Below are positions 35,844 through 47,224 of a DNA stretch of 64,000 nucleotides, one piece after another. The stretch comes from Pipra filicauda. Lineage: Eukaryota; Chordata; Aves; Passeriformes; Pipridae. The notes below the pieces were generated by a model. It saw nothing but the letters and a program-made list of their open reading frames with translations. It did no database searches and was not told where the DNA came from. Positions within the stretch are counted from its first letter, which is position 1, and every line of letters begins with the position of its first letter. Location of the stretch: the NCBI RefSeq assembly GCF_003945595.2, contig NW_024104365.1, positions 6,047,049 to 6,111,048 of the forward strand. Reading direction: 5' to 3'. The position numbers and the translations under genes are program-made.

Positions 35844-36841
35844 TGTATTGAGTTTGCATGGCAAGATTTTGGCAGTGGCAGGGGCTGCGGGGGGTAACTT
35901 CAGTGAGAAACTTCTAGAAGCTTCCCACATGTCCAAAAGAACCAATGCCAGCCAGCTCCAGACAGACCCACCACTGGCCAAGACCAAGCCAATCACTAAT
36001 GGTAGTAACACCTCTGTGATAACATATTTAAGAAGGAAAACAGAAGTTATTGCACAGGAGAAAATGTGTCCAGAGAATAGAGGAGTGAGAATACAAGAGA
36101 GAAACACTTATGAAGATATTAAAGTCAATGAAAAAGGACGAGGGGGAAGTGCTCCAGGTGCTGGAGCAGAGATTCCTTTACAGCCACTGGTGAAGACCAC
36201 AGAGAAGGCCCACACTAGAGCAGGTGGATGCCTGAAAGAAGGCTGTGACCCCATGAGAAGTGTATACCGCAGCATGCTTTTAGCAGGATGTGCAGCCCCA
36301 TAGAGGGAGGAGCCCATGCTAGAGTAGGATTGTTGACAGAATTGGTGACTTCATGGAGGACCCATGCTGGAGCAATTTGCTCCTGAAGGATTGTACCCTG
36401 TGAAAGGGTGCAAGCCCTTGGGAAGGACTCATGGTGGAGAGGTCTGTGGAGGACTGTCTCCTGTGGGAGGAACACCACGCTGGAGCAAGGGAAGGACTCC
36501 TCTCCCTGAGGAGGAAGCAGCAGCAGAATGTAACTCCCATCACCCTTCTCCCTGAGCCACTAAGGGGAGAAGGTAGAGGATCAGGAACAAATTAGGCCTG
36601 GGAAGGAGGGAGGAGTAGGAGGAAGGTGCTTTTTAGGCTGATTATGACTGGGAATAAATTCGTTTAATTTCCCCAAATCAGGTATGTTTTGCTCATGACA
36701 GTAATCAGTGAGTGACGTCTCCCTGTCCTTATCTCAACTCATGCACCTTTCATTATATTTTCTCTCCTCTGTCCAGCTGAGAAGGGTTATGACAGCAGCT
36801 TTGGTGGGTACCTGGCATCCAGCCAGTGTCAACCCACAACA
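35844..36841 (+). mobile_element. ERVL-type LTR, complete, about 1.0 kb
   Basis: Begins TGTATTGAGTTTGCATGGCA and ends TGTCAACCCACAACA, the two ends of a common avian ERVL LTR. The middle has the family's diagnostic imperfect internal repeats, about 40 bp each, built on CCCATGCTGGAGCA and variants (36,300-36,490). A TATA-like TATTTAAG is at 36,025-36,032 and AATAAA at 36,653-36,658, so the plus strand is sense. The sequence is well diverged. No matching 5-bp target duplication is evident (left CAGGC, right CTGAC), and no internal ERVL sequence adjoins. A 151-codon open frame inside it (35,848-36,303) is incidental. Confidence 0.85.
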
Positions 36842-37346
36842 CTGACTATTGAACTGCTAAATGACACAGACGCCTAGGGAACAGAAACAGTGATTATGAT
36901 CCCCTTCACAGCACAACATTAGGGGCAAACAATTTCCAAACCAGTTTGTGAATCTCAATTTCCAAACCAGTTTCTGAATCTGACTACAACTGAGATATGT
37001 ATATAAACCAAGAAAAATTGTACTTTTCTAAATGCTTGTATAGCATGATGAACAATGAAGCATCATGCCCTGCTCGGGCAGTGTGGAAAGATAAAAGTGT
37101 CTATGGTTGTGTTAGTTTTATTATCATCTTGGGTTTTCCTCTTTCCTTGTTTAACAACTCATGCAACTTTTACTTTTGGTAATATACGAAACCAAAAAAA
37201 TTCTGGGTGATTCTATTTACCAACTTTTTGCTAAAGTATGGAAAGTACTATCCCTTTTCACTGATCTGTATGAAGTTCTAATTTAAAGGAAAACAGAAGT
37301 CACATATCATTATTTCTCTGTACATTGTTCTAGTTTCATCTTGAAT
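36842..37346. other. Unannotated interval with a 26-bp tandem duplication
   Basis: Contains two adjacent copies of a 26-bp unit (36,930-36,955 and 36,956-36,981) with one mismatch. Otherwise nothing recognised. Confidence 0.6.
36930..36981 (+). repeat. 26-bp tandem duplication, two copies
   Basis: The unit starts CAATTTCCAAACCAGTTT and ends GAATCT; the copies differ at one base (G/C). Likely a small replication-slippage duplication. Confidence 0.9.
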
Positions 37347-37445
37347 ATAGAATCATAGAATGGTTTAGGTTGGAAGGGACTTCAGAAACCATGAAGCCCC
37401 AACCCCCCTGTCATGGGTAGGGACACCTTCCACTAGATCACATGA
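37347..37445 (-). mobile_element. CR1 LINE 3' tail, short
   Basis: ATAGAATCATAGAATGGTTT then AGGTTGGAAGGGACTTC is the inverted CR1 terminus, followed by the GGGTAGGGACACCTTCCACT block of the 3' UTR. About 100 bp. Confidence 0.9.
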
Positions 37446-38645
37446 TGTGTGTGAGAGTGGAAGGCTTAAACAAAATCTGAGTTAAAGAAACTAAAGAAGC
37501 CCTGCCAGAAAGGACTCTCTTGCTTTCTAAACTCCTTCTCAGAGAGGAGTCTAGGTATGGCTGAATCCAATCTTAGCTTTGGATTTTGTCAATGGTTTAA
37601 ATTTAAAGAATTATAAAGTTGTGACAGAACAACTTTTGTCCTCCAGTTTTTAATGATGGCAAACAGAGAATATTTATATAAAATGAATAATTTGTTATTA
37701 CAAATGACCAGACAAATGAAAGACAAAAGATCTTAACCAGAATTGTTTACTACACAATATAAAGACTAAAGCTACTAGTAGTACAAAATAGGATAGTGCA
37801 CTAGATCAAAGCAATTATTGAAGAAATTATATTAAAGCTAGCAAAGAGAAATAGTTATTAATTCACCCATACCAATGCTTGTGAGATCTCTTTCACTCAA
37901 TCTTTGGGAGTATCCTTGGGAGACATATCCAGACTGAGGGAGGAATCTACTTGCATACACTCCAAGAATGGTTATGTTAGAAGAACCTGACTGTATGAAA
38001 GGGGTTTGGACTTTTATAGTATGAAGTGTTTGACTGCTAGTCACAAATTTACAGGCCAGCTACCAGCTTATTGATCACATCCAACTTCAAAAACCAGGAT
38101 ATATATTTGAAATTTGGTGAATCAGGCTGACTATAGCATAATTGGACATCAAAAACATTACCTTGGTCCCACTGGCAACTCATCACAGATAGTGTGCCTG
38201 ATAGATTGCATTTGTTTGTATTCTCTGACCAGATTTTAGGCCTTATTGGGGTAGGCCCTCCTGCCTCACCAGGTTGCTCAAATCTGACTTTGAACACTTC
38301 CAGGGATACTAGGCCAAACTAGAGAAAGTAAAAGCTGATTTTTTTTCCTGCTTGTAAGTAAGTTATTTTTCGTATTTAGCTGTCAATCTCTTGAAGGACA
38401 AGTTCACTGTAAGTAATCTGAATACCTAAGAAATGCGTAGTAATAAACAGGATTCACCTGACAACATGAGACAAAGTCATCTTTGGTAACAGGCTGGTCA
38501 ACCTATTAAAGAGAGTTTTAAACTAAGAGGCAGAGGGTATCTGATGACCAATGATCAAGTGAGGAGATGGTGGTCAGGGTTCGCAAACAAATGATGTGGC
38601 CAGAGAAGCCTTGTAGTCAATGAAATAAGGCTGAAGTTTGGCCAC
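37446..38645. other. Unannotated AT-rich sequence
   Basis: No gene or repeat recognised. The last 100 bases before the RTE insertion, joined to the A run at 38,901, form the pre-insertion locus. Confidence 0.5.
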
Positions 38646-38653
38646 CTCAATGT
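38646..38653 (+). repeat. Target-site duplication, left copy
   Basis: CTCAATGT, repeated exactly at 38,893-38,900 on the far side of RTE copy 2. Confidence 0.7.
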
Positions 38654-38892
38654 CATCATCATGGCTGGGCTTCGCGAACGAAGATTTGGGAAGGTTCTAT
38701 CCACATTTGCTGCAGGCACGCTGGTGGCTTATGAGGCCAATACGAGACAGACATATCCGATTGCAAAAGGCACAGCAGAAAGACTCCTTAGATGGTGTAT
38801 TCTGCAAGACACGGTTCTTTCTGCGTTGCCTTTTTTCCTCGAGGGTGATACTGCGTGTGTTCTCAAAGGAGACAGCTGCGTTATAGATGGAT
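38654..38892 (-). mobile_element. RTE-clade LINE (AviRTE-like), copy 2, 3' fragment with target duplication
   Basis: About 240-bp minus-strand copy of the element end. On the minus strand it encodes SFENTRSITLEEKRQRRKNR and then a zinc-finger-like C-terminus (CCAFCNRICLSRIGLISHQR, then ACSKC and a stop), followed by a short 3' UTR and a (GAT)n tail. It is flanked on both sides by CTCAATGT, an 8-bp target-site duplication, so both ends are exact: a strongly 5'-truncated insertion. The 3' UTR holds a hairpin (CTTCG-CGAA-CGAAG, 38,670-38,683). This copy preserves the C-terminal finger best. Confidence 0.85.
38670..38683. other. Stem-loop in the RTE 3' UTR
   Basis: CTTCGCGAACGAAG: perfect 5-bp stem with a 4-nt loop, close to the element's 3' end. 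The TTCGCGAA core is kept in copy 3 (53,181-53,188), where the outer stem pairs only partly; it is lost in copy 1. Known: LINE reverse transcriptases can recognise 3' structures of their RNA. A role here is inference. Confidence 0.5.
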
Positions 38893-38897
38893 CTCAA

Positions 38898-38900
<3 letters not shown>
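38893..38900 (+). repeat. Target-site duplication, right copy
   Basis: CTCAATGT, identical to 38,646-38,653, directly followed by the A53 run. Confidence 0.7.

Positions 38901-38953
<53 letters not shown>
38901..38953 (+). repeat. Homopolymer run of 53 A
   Basis: Uninterrupted A53 at the right border of the RTE insertion, outside its target duplication, so the A run was part of or next to the target. It could be a natural mononucleotide tract, the tail of a retroposed transcript, or partly an assembly error; length is unreliable in any assembly. Confidence 0.9.
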
Positions 38954-38955
<2 letters not shown>

Positions 38956-39079
38956 AAATATAAACAAGATCTCACACATATTCTGGGAAATTAAGAAAAC
39001 TAGGTGTCTATCTGAAGTGCATGTACACCACACCCCATGTACCATGGGAGTTGTAAGAGAGCCCACAAGTGCTAAGGGA

Positions 39080-40330
39080 GCTGGGTGAAGTCACTGCAAA
39101 GCCACTCTTGGTTAGCTTTGAAGCATCATCTTGATGGAGCAGTATTCCTGAGGACTGGAAGAAATTAAATCTCATACCTGACTCCTAGAAGGCCAGGAAG
39201 CAGACTCTGGGAAACTAGAAGCCAGTCAGACCCCCCCTTGAAGGGTCATGGAGCAAATACTCCCTGAAATCATCCATAACGAGAAGAGAGGTGTGTCAGG
39301 GTGTGGTCAGCATAAATTCGTTAAGGCAAAATAATTAGTGAAAAGCAATTACTGATTTGCCTGACAGCCTTACGTGATGAGGTGATTGGCATGATGCATA
39401 AGTGAGAGCAGTTAATGTTGTTTATCTTGTCTTAAACAAGAATTTCAGTGCTGTATCACATAATATCCCCATATAAAAACTAATGAAATATAAGCTAGCT
39501 AACTTAGTCAGTTGGACTAAACAGTTACTGAACAAACAAGTTCAAACTAATGTGACCAGTGGCATTTGTCATCATTCTAGCTGGAGGCTAGTCACTACTT
39601 GTATATCTTGGGGGTTAATACTAGATCTAATCATATTTTATGTCTTCATTAATGATCTGGATGATAGGGCAGAGTGTACTCTCAAGAAATTTTCAAATTA
39701 TACAATGCAGAGAGGAGAGACTGATGTACCAGATGGGTACAGGGGCTGACAAGAACCTCAAGCAGTTCAGCAAAATACAGTGCCCTGTATGTGGGGAAGA
39801 ATAGCCACCCAACACCAGCACAGGTTCTGGGCCAACCGCCTGGAAAGCAGCTTTACAGAAGAGGACCTGTGGGTATTCGTGAAGACCAAGTTGAACATGA
39901 GCCAACAGTTGTGCTTATTGTAAAGAGGTCTGAGGTTTTCCTGAGCTGCATTAGAAGAAGCCAACAGGTAGAAGGAGGGGGTCCATGCGTGCCCTCTACT
40001 CAACTTCAATGAAGCCACATTTGGAGTGCTGTGTCCAGTTCTTGGCTCTTCAGTACAAATAAGGACATGGACATACTGGGAAGAGTCCAGTGAAGGGCCA
40101 AGATAATTTGTGGACTGGAGCATCACTTATATGAAGAGAGTCTTAGAGAGCTGGACTGTTCAGCCAGGAGAAGGGAAGGCTGAGGTATTTCTTTTCCGTG
40201 TGTATTGATACCTGATGGGGAGGAAGTAAAGGGGACAGAACCTGACACATGGTTGTGTGAAGTAACAGTACAAAAGCCATGGGTGCAAACTGAGATGCAG
40301 AAAATTCTGTTTAAATAAAACAAAATATAT
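39080..40330 (+). mobile_element. CR1 LINE, internal and 3' part, about 1.25 kb, old
   Basis: Plus-strand CR1 in strongly diverged form. It starts in the RT finger region (AGGGAGCTGGGTGAAGTCAC) and passes GGGTCATGGAGCAAATAC. The motif B-C region codes for FYVFINDLDDRAECTLKKFS; the FADD box that should follow reads FSNY, so the polymerase is dead. It goes on through GGAGTGCTGTGTCCAGTTCT to about 40,330 (ATGGGTGCAAACTGAGATGC). No typical 3' tail is visible. Divergence and indels mark it as one of the oldest LINE copies here. Confidence 0.8.
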
Positions 40331-43300
40331 ATTTTTTTCAGAGTTTCCATGCTTTAGATATATTTAAACTTGTCTGAACAAACAGGTGTGGTACTAGATG
40401 ATCAGCCTTTCTCTAGTTATGTGATACTGACATGTTGTGGTGTCATGTGTCAATAAGGCCAACTGGAAAGCCTCAAATGCTCCAGTACGGTGCATTTTTT
40501 AGTATTCAGGAATGTTTCTTTGGTGAAACATATTCTCATAAATATGTAGACTGATCTATGAAAACAGAATGATCTCACAGTTTTACAGATTATGAAAGTT
40601 CCCTGGTGGCAAGTATGAAGAACTTGACAAGAATAAACTTGACAAGAATTAACAATTGCTGTTAATTGAACCATTTCAAACAAAACATCTTCTAAAAGAC
40701 TATACCTGTTCATTTGCTTCTGAGTATTTTTGATATGAGGAACTGCATTTGCAATTGATGAAAAGGTTTCAGACTTTTGCTAAGGAAGTTGTGTTGCTCT
40801 ATAATGGCTAAGAATCTGGTCTGTTATTATACTTACTTGTTTATTTGTTTAGATTTTTATTTTAATTTACTCTTTTGCTTTTAATTTTATTGCAGTTGTG
40901 CATAACTTCACAAACAATATGAAAACTATGTCACCCTCAAGGTATTTATTCATTGAGAGTTCCATCTGAGAAATCATTCAATGTCTGAAGGGACTATATC
41001 ACATGAAATTGAAAAGGATCAAAATGTTATCATATTACATGCAAAATATTGATAAGAGTAGGAGTTTAAGAAGTCTGGAAAAGAAAGAATGAGTTAGTAC
41101 TCTCTAAAGAAAGAGCAGAGAGGATATTCAGATAGAAGTGGGACAGAGGAATCAAAGTTCTTACTACCATGGTTTTTGCTGTTACTGTAACTCTTCAAAA
41201 TGGGCCCTATGGGAGCATGCACAGGAAATACGCAGAAAAAAAAAAACCAGAAGGGAAGTGTTTTCTATATTATTGCTCAATATTATAACAGTCCTTTTTT
41301 TTTCTGTCCTTTTTAACAATCTCATTTATAACAAAGTACTTTATTTAGTTATTTAAAGAATTATTACTAGATCTAAACTGTAAATATTTTTAAAAATCTT
41401 AGAAGCAAGAGATGTTTTCAAAATGCATAATCTTTTGTTCTACATATTTAATGGTATTTTAATTTTATGTGGATAAAATCAACTTCAGCAAATATATTTA
41501 CCTTTCCAAATGATAATTTACTATGGAAAAATTTCTTGCTAGTTAAGGAAAACTGTAAATCATGTTGAATATCATTCAAGAATGAGAACCTGAAGGTCTA
41601 AGATATCCTTGGATGTAAAAAGGTATTTATTTGTGCTACACGGATCTGCACAGTTCTTATCGTGTGATTTTGTGCCTATTCTCATATATTACCATACTGT
41701 TTTGTTTTACAATGTCTTTTCAAAAGTACATATAAGTGCCTACTTGAGATTTCACTTCACAGTCCTGGGTAACAGCTAGGCACATAGGATTCTTCAGTTT
41801 CAAGTTTTAAAAGACTTGCAGATGCTCGAACCTTGTGGGCAAAAGTCAAAGAGCCAATAAACCAGAACACCTCTCCCCTTGTACAATAGCAAAAAATTGA
41901 AAGGGACATGATCATCATCTCAGAAAAACTGTCCTTGTAACATATGTATATTCTCAGGAACTCAGCATGAGAAAGACTTTGTGCAGCTGTTTTGTAATCT
42001 AGTTTTTCTAGTAAGACATTTCAATAATGAAGAGTTCTAGAGAATAGATCAGAGCTATATATTGTCATTGGAAGGGACTGACTTATCCTTCTTCCTTGCA
42101 AAAAGAATCAGCTTACAAAGTCATTATTTTCCTTCAATGGAGGTATCACATAATGCATAGAGAGAAAGCATCATATGACTAGGAAGTGAGAGTCACACTT
42201 CTGAACTGCCATTCTGTGATAGTTCTTAAAAGATTCTTTCTTGTTCTAAAGACCGACTTTTTTTGAATTGTATGGCCTGATGTTCTACACTTTCAATTTC
42301 ACCCTTTAAACTTAAAAAAACCTGAAAATAATACAGAACAAAGTTCTTCTGAAGTCTGAGATCTGCAAATGAGCTTATTTTTCTATAAAAACAGTTGTTA
42401 AGAGAAAGTTGTAAAAGAAAAGAAAAAAAAAAGGCAACCATAGAATTCCAAGTTGTATTCAAAGGAGACAGATTCTGCTTTTCCATATTAACCAATGTTT
42501 CATACTGTAATAGATTTCTGTGATTTCAGCAGAACTGTATTTGAAAAGATACTACATAGTGTGCTACTTATCAGTTTGTTGTTGTGTTTAAGTATAGTCT
42601 TATACTGAGAAAATAAAAATTAAGTACAGGACAAACTCCTGCTCCTTAGGAAAGAAATACATTGCCTCAGCTAAGAACCACTGGATGTTGTGAGGGTATT
42701 TGTCTTTTGTATTTTCCTATGCACCTTTGATCAAAAGAAGCCCACAAACCCCCAAGAATACATTTTTATAATAGTTATCTGATGATAGAACACAGTATCT
42801 GTAGAAGAATCCTTTCTATAAAATTGGTAATGAATAATGGACAATATAGTCCTCACTACATGTTGGTGCTGCTTTTCCAAATCTCCAGTCTTACAAGTGT
42901 AATAGGATGCAGTGGGTTTTTCTAATTCATATCAAGTGAACTTGTATGAATACAAATACAAACTACTGCAACCTAGGTCATAGACTAGCGATATAAGGAG
43001 TACATTACTGTAGAGTGCAAATATTCATCTAAATAAAGTGCTAAAGGTATCAATGGCAATCCAGTTAAAGAAGTAGAAAAGTAAATTAAAAAATGCCCTG
43101 ATACACCTTACTGAAAATCAAGTACTTTTCTGCTGTTCTTGACTTCAAGATTTTCCTTAGTACAAGCATTTCACTGTAACAGATAAAGAATTTTTGCTCA
43201 GAGTCTAGCTTATAGGAAATGATATAAGGTCCTTGCCTTCTACACAAAGCTCATTTCTCTGTTTCTAAGACTCTGCTTCCAAGGTCTATATTTTGATAAT

Positions 43301-46300
43301 GCAGTGTGGGAAACCACAAAACAAACAACTATACTTGATTATAATTAAGAATGAAATTTTAGATAATGTTATTGTATTCACAGACATAAGTTTTCAAATA
43401 AGATGGTAGAAAAAATTCTCCTAGTTAACACCTTTGATATAAATCCACTGTTTCACAGCATGATAAAAATGAACATTCTAGTGTTACTTGTAGAAAAAAT
43501 ATTTTTTAATGGCCATGGTTTTCATTATATTACTCCTACTAATTTTACTCATGGAGTAATGCTCATTGTAAAGCCTATAATAATCAACAATAAACTTTCT
43601 GTCTTTACAAAAGAATGAAAAGATTCTTGCAATTTTCTTGCAAAACAAAAATGAAAGGGATTGTTTCATGTGTTCCTGGAATCTTTGAAGTCCCCCTCTA
43701 TTATCAGATATTTACTATTCTGCAGTAGGAACAGCAGGTTTGCACTCCAAAGTATAGCTGGAATCTAAAGGTTCTGGAGTGTGAAAAAATTTCATGGAAA
43801 TGGCTGATTTTGAAGTAGTTTTAGAGAGACCTCATTCTTCCAAGAATAATTTGTGAACTGTAGAATGTTAAATTTTTCATTCAGTCTCTTTTTGGGTTTT
43901 GTTGTTTTGGCTTTCTATGTTTTTTTTGTTTTTCTGGGAGTGGAGAGGTGTTCTTTTTATTGTTGGGCTTTTGTGCCAAATTTGTATGTTGTGTCTTCCA
44001 CGGCACAAGTATTTCTAGTTTTGTCCATTATACTGGTGCTTTTTTGTCACTTTTTCCATTATTAGTGGCCTTCATTTAAGCCAGTTTTATAATGTCAAAG
44101 GTTGCTTTGCATGGTCCTTATTTAGTTTTCATTAGAATATTATTTAATAGCATGATCCTTTTTTTTTTTTTCTGCACTGCATTGACTTAAAAATAATGAC
44201 AAAGGCAATTTCAATTATTTTCTTCCTGTGTTCATTGAGGTTCTGCACATTTTTAATAATAAAATCAATTAAAGGAGAAAGCTTTATAGTAACTATTTGT
44301 GAAGGATTCGCAGTGTCTGAAAGTGACTACAGAATACATAGCATTCATGACAGCTCTTTCTGCTCTGGTTCCTATGAAAATGTCACTTTAGTTGAATCCT
44401 ACATGAAGCAAAACTTGTAGCTAGAACATCAGAAAACTTGTCCATGTTTTTTCAATCAGGATTTTTATCTGCTGGTCAGTACCTATATATGAACCCCTAC
44501 AAGGGTTTTGTAAAATCTTTCAGTAAAATCAGTGACTCACATGATTTTGTCTGAACTAGCAATTCCCTTGAACTATTTATGTACCTGAGGCAGCTTTAAA
44601 AATCTGTCTTGGGAAAACTCTAATTGTTTTTGAATATATGAGAATGAAGTTAACATTTATGTTTTATCTAATGTGGTGCATTTAATTTCATGTGCTTTTA
44701 TTATAATCTGAATCTCTAGAACAAAGTAGAAAGGCCTTTCATATTTGTGTTTGCTGAAAGAAATCAGTGGAGTATAGTCAGCTTAGACTTTTGAAGCTGA
44801 GTTCTTGCCTTGCCTTGCCTTCTTTTCCAGTCTTTTTCCTTAAGGACATATATCTGTTTTTTAATGGAAAATTTATAGCTATTGTTTTTCCTATGCGCAA
44901 ACCCAGTTTTCTAGCAAAGTCTGATGTCTGAGGAGGCATCTGCAAATCTAATGGGAAATAAGAATATTTTCCCAAGGGTTTCAGGGAGCATCAGGATATA
45001 CATTCTTTGTAAATTTAGAGATGCTAGGACTAGTATACTTTATTGTGACAAAAAACCACTAGTGAAAGGAGGATTGCTTTAATTGTAGTAGCTTACCTAG
45101 GAAGGAAAACACAAAAGAGGTTAATTAACCAAAAGAGGTTAATTTCAGAACTTCAGATGATGACTGCTAGTAAGAAATTATAAAACTACCAGGATGGAGA
45201 AGAAAAGAATAAATACGAATTGCAGAATGTCTGGATGTGAGGGAAGAAAATGGGGAGGAAGTGAAAGTCATAGGAAAGTTTTAAATTTTAATGTGAAATT
45301 ATATTAGTATTTCTGAGATCGTTGGATCAAATGTAATTGAGGATGAATAGTCCAGAACATGCAACCACAGTTCCAGATTGTCTGCAAGTGGTAAGTCTTA
45401 TTGGACTCACAGTGTTTTATTTTAACACAGGTGTCATCCCCTATGAACCTACAATTTTTCTTGTGCTATTTTCCACAAACTCTATTTGGAATAAAACTTA
45501 TATTTTACGTATTATCCTCAGAGTTCAGCTAATTTCTAACTAGGAAGTACTAATGCTTGAGGCATGGAAACAGTGATACCAGAGGATCAAGCAAAACAAT
45601 GCTGTGTCACTAAATTGACATAATATAGTGTTTTTTGAAATGATAACCATTATCTCTTTTTTCAAATTTATTTGCACCATGAAAAATGTGTTTCCAATGG
45701 ATATTTTCAATGATATTCAGGATACCATTTAATGAAGTGTTCAAGATAATATGTAGTGACACTTATATACAGTTTCACATAATTTAAAATATAATACGGT
45801 TTCTGGTTTTATTCTATTTTTCAAATGGTAAAGCTGGATTCTTGCCTCATGGAAGTTAATGGCATTCAGTTAAGGTCAAGAGAGCCTTTATTCATGAAAA
45901 AAATTACTGGCGTCTGAAGTCACTACCACAAGTTTGTGGAAGACAATAATTTTCCTTACAGAAAACACTTTTCATGGAAAAAAAAAAAAAAAAGGAAAAA
46001 AGATTGTATTCCCAAGACAGAAGTGTCTTATTGTAAATGAAAGAAACTTTCAAAAGCTGAAATGTTTCTGGTCACGTCTCCAAACTGAGAACATGAAGTA
46101 GCAAATTAATTTCTCTTTGCCATAGACTCCTTGACAGCAGCTTTTGGCATTCAATTAAGTTCCTGATTTTAGTGTATAAATATGGGTAATCTACTTCTTG
46201 AAATAAAAAGAGAGCTGCTTTTTGCATTATTTTTCTTCATAATTCCTAGTGTTATGAGAGTAGAGAAAGACTAAGTCTAATTCCAGTGAAAAAGAGTCAC

Positions 46301-46426
46301 AGAAGGGACTGTGGAGTTCAAAGCAGAGTGTGAAATGTAGAAATTATTGAAAAAAATTTATTGAAGAAAATTAAAATCAGCTGAAGATCTTCAGCAGCAG
46401 GGAAAGATGCATGTTTAAGTAGAAAG
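40331..46426. other. Long unannotated AT-rich stretch
   Basis: About 6 kb without a recognised gene, RNA gene or LINE/LTR. Small local duplications are present: an ACTTGACAAGAAT pair near 40,622-40,650, AAGAGGTTAATT twice near 45,116-45,145, and (CTTGC)n at about 44,803-44,822. There is an A-rich run near 45,979-46,002 and a T15 run near 44,159. All open frames are under 90 codons and non-informative. Confidence 0.5.
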
Positions 46427-46985
46427 TCATAGAATCATAGAATGGCCTGAGTTGAAAAAGATCATCAAAAATCAAAGTGTCCCCTATAGGGACACTTTCC
46501 ACTAAAGGAGGTTGCTCAAAGACCTGTCCAACCTGGTCTTGAACATTTCCGGTTGTGGGATGTCCACAACTTCTCTGGACAGTTCTGTTTCAGTGTCTCA
46601 CCACCATTACCATAGAATATGTCTTCCTTAGGTCCAATCAAATCTGCTTTCTTTCAAATTTAAAGTAGTTGCCCCTTGTTCTATCACTGCAGATCATAAT
46701 AAAGAGTGTCTCTGTTTTTTTTTATAAGCCCACTTTAAGTATTGAAAGGCTGCAATATTGTGTCTCTGGAGACTTCTTTTGCCCAGGCTGAACAACCTAT
46801 CTCAGCCTTTCTTTGCAGGAGAGATGTTCCAGACTTTTGACTGTTTTCATGGCTCTTCTCTGGACCCATTCCAACAGGTCCATGTCCTTCCTGTTACAAG
46901 GACTACAGAGCTGGATGCAGTTCTCAAGATGTGGGCCAGTATTTCTAAGATATAGCATCACAGAAGGAGTGGTGACTTTTCTCAA
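46427..46985 (-). mobile_element. CR1 LINE 3' fragment, about 0.56 kb, old
   Basis: Inverted CR1 tail (GTCATAGAATCATAGAATGG, then CCTGAGTTGAAAAAGATC) followed by the 3' UTR and C-terminal RT region. The minus frame 46,991-46,797 codes for KDMDLLEWVQRRAMKTVKSL and EHLSCKERLR, characteristic CR1 sequence. 5'-truncated and diverged. Confidence 0.85.
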
Positions 46986-47224
46986 GAACAAAAATGCAAT
47001 TTACTTTCTACAGATGAGCAATTGTTTGTCAGTGTTCTGCATATTGAGAAGTGACAACTGCAACATCTTTTCAAGGTCGCTATATTTCAGATATACTTTC
47101 TATTTTGTAATTCTGCCTTGTAAATTTTAAGTTTACTAACCTTATTGCGTAGGAAGAAAAAATGAAAGAGGAGAAAAGAGCACTATCAATATAACTACTA
47201 TTAAATCTTCATGCAATCAATCAT
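46986..47224. other. Short unannotated interval
   Basis: AT-rich, nothing recognised. Confidence 0.5.

Noticed and set aside
35848..36303. 151-codon plus frame
   Set aside because: It lies wholly inside the ERVL LTR and has no retroviral or host domain.
36930..36981. 26-bp duplication considered as a CRISPR-like or satellite array
   Set aside because: Only two abutting copies without spacers in a vertebrate genome: ordinary slippage duplication.
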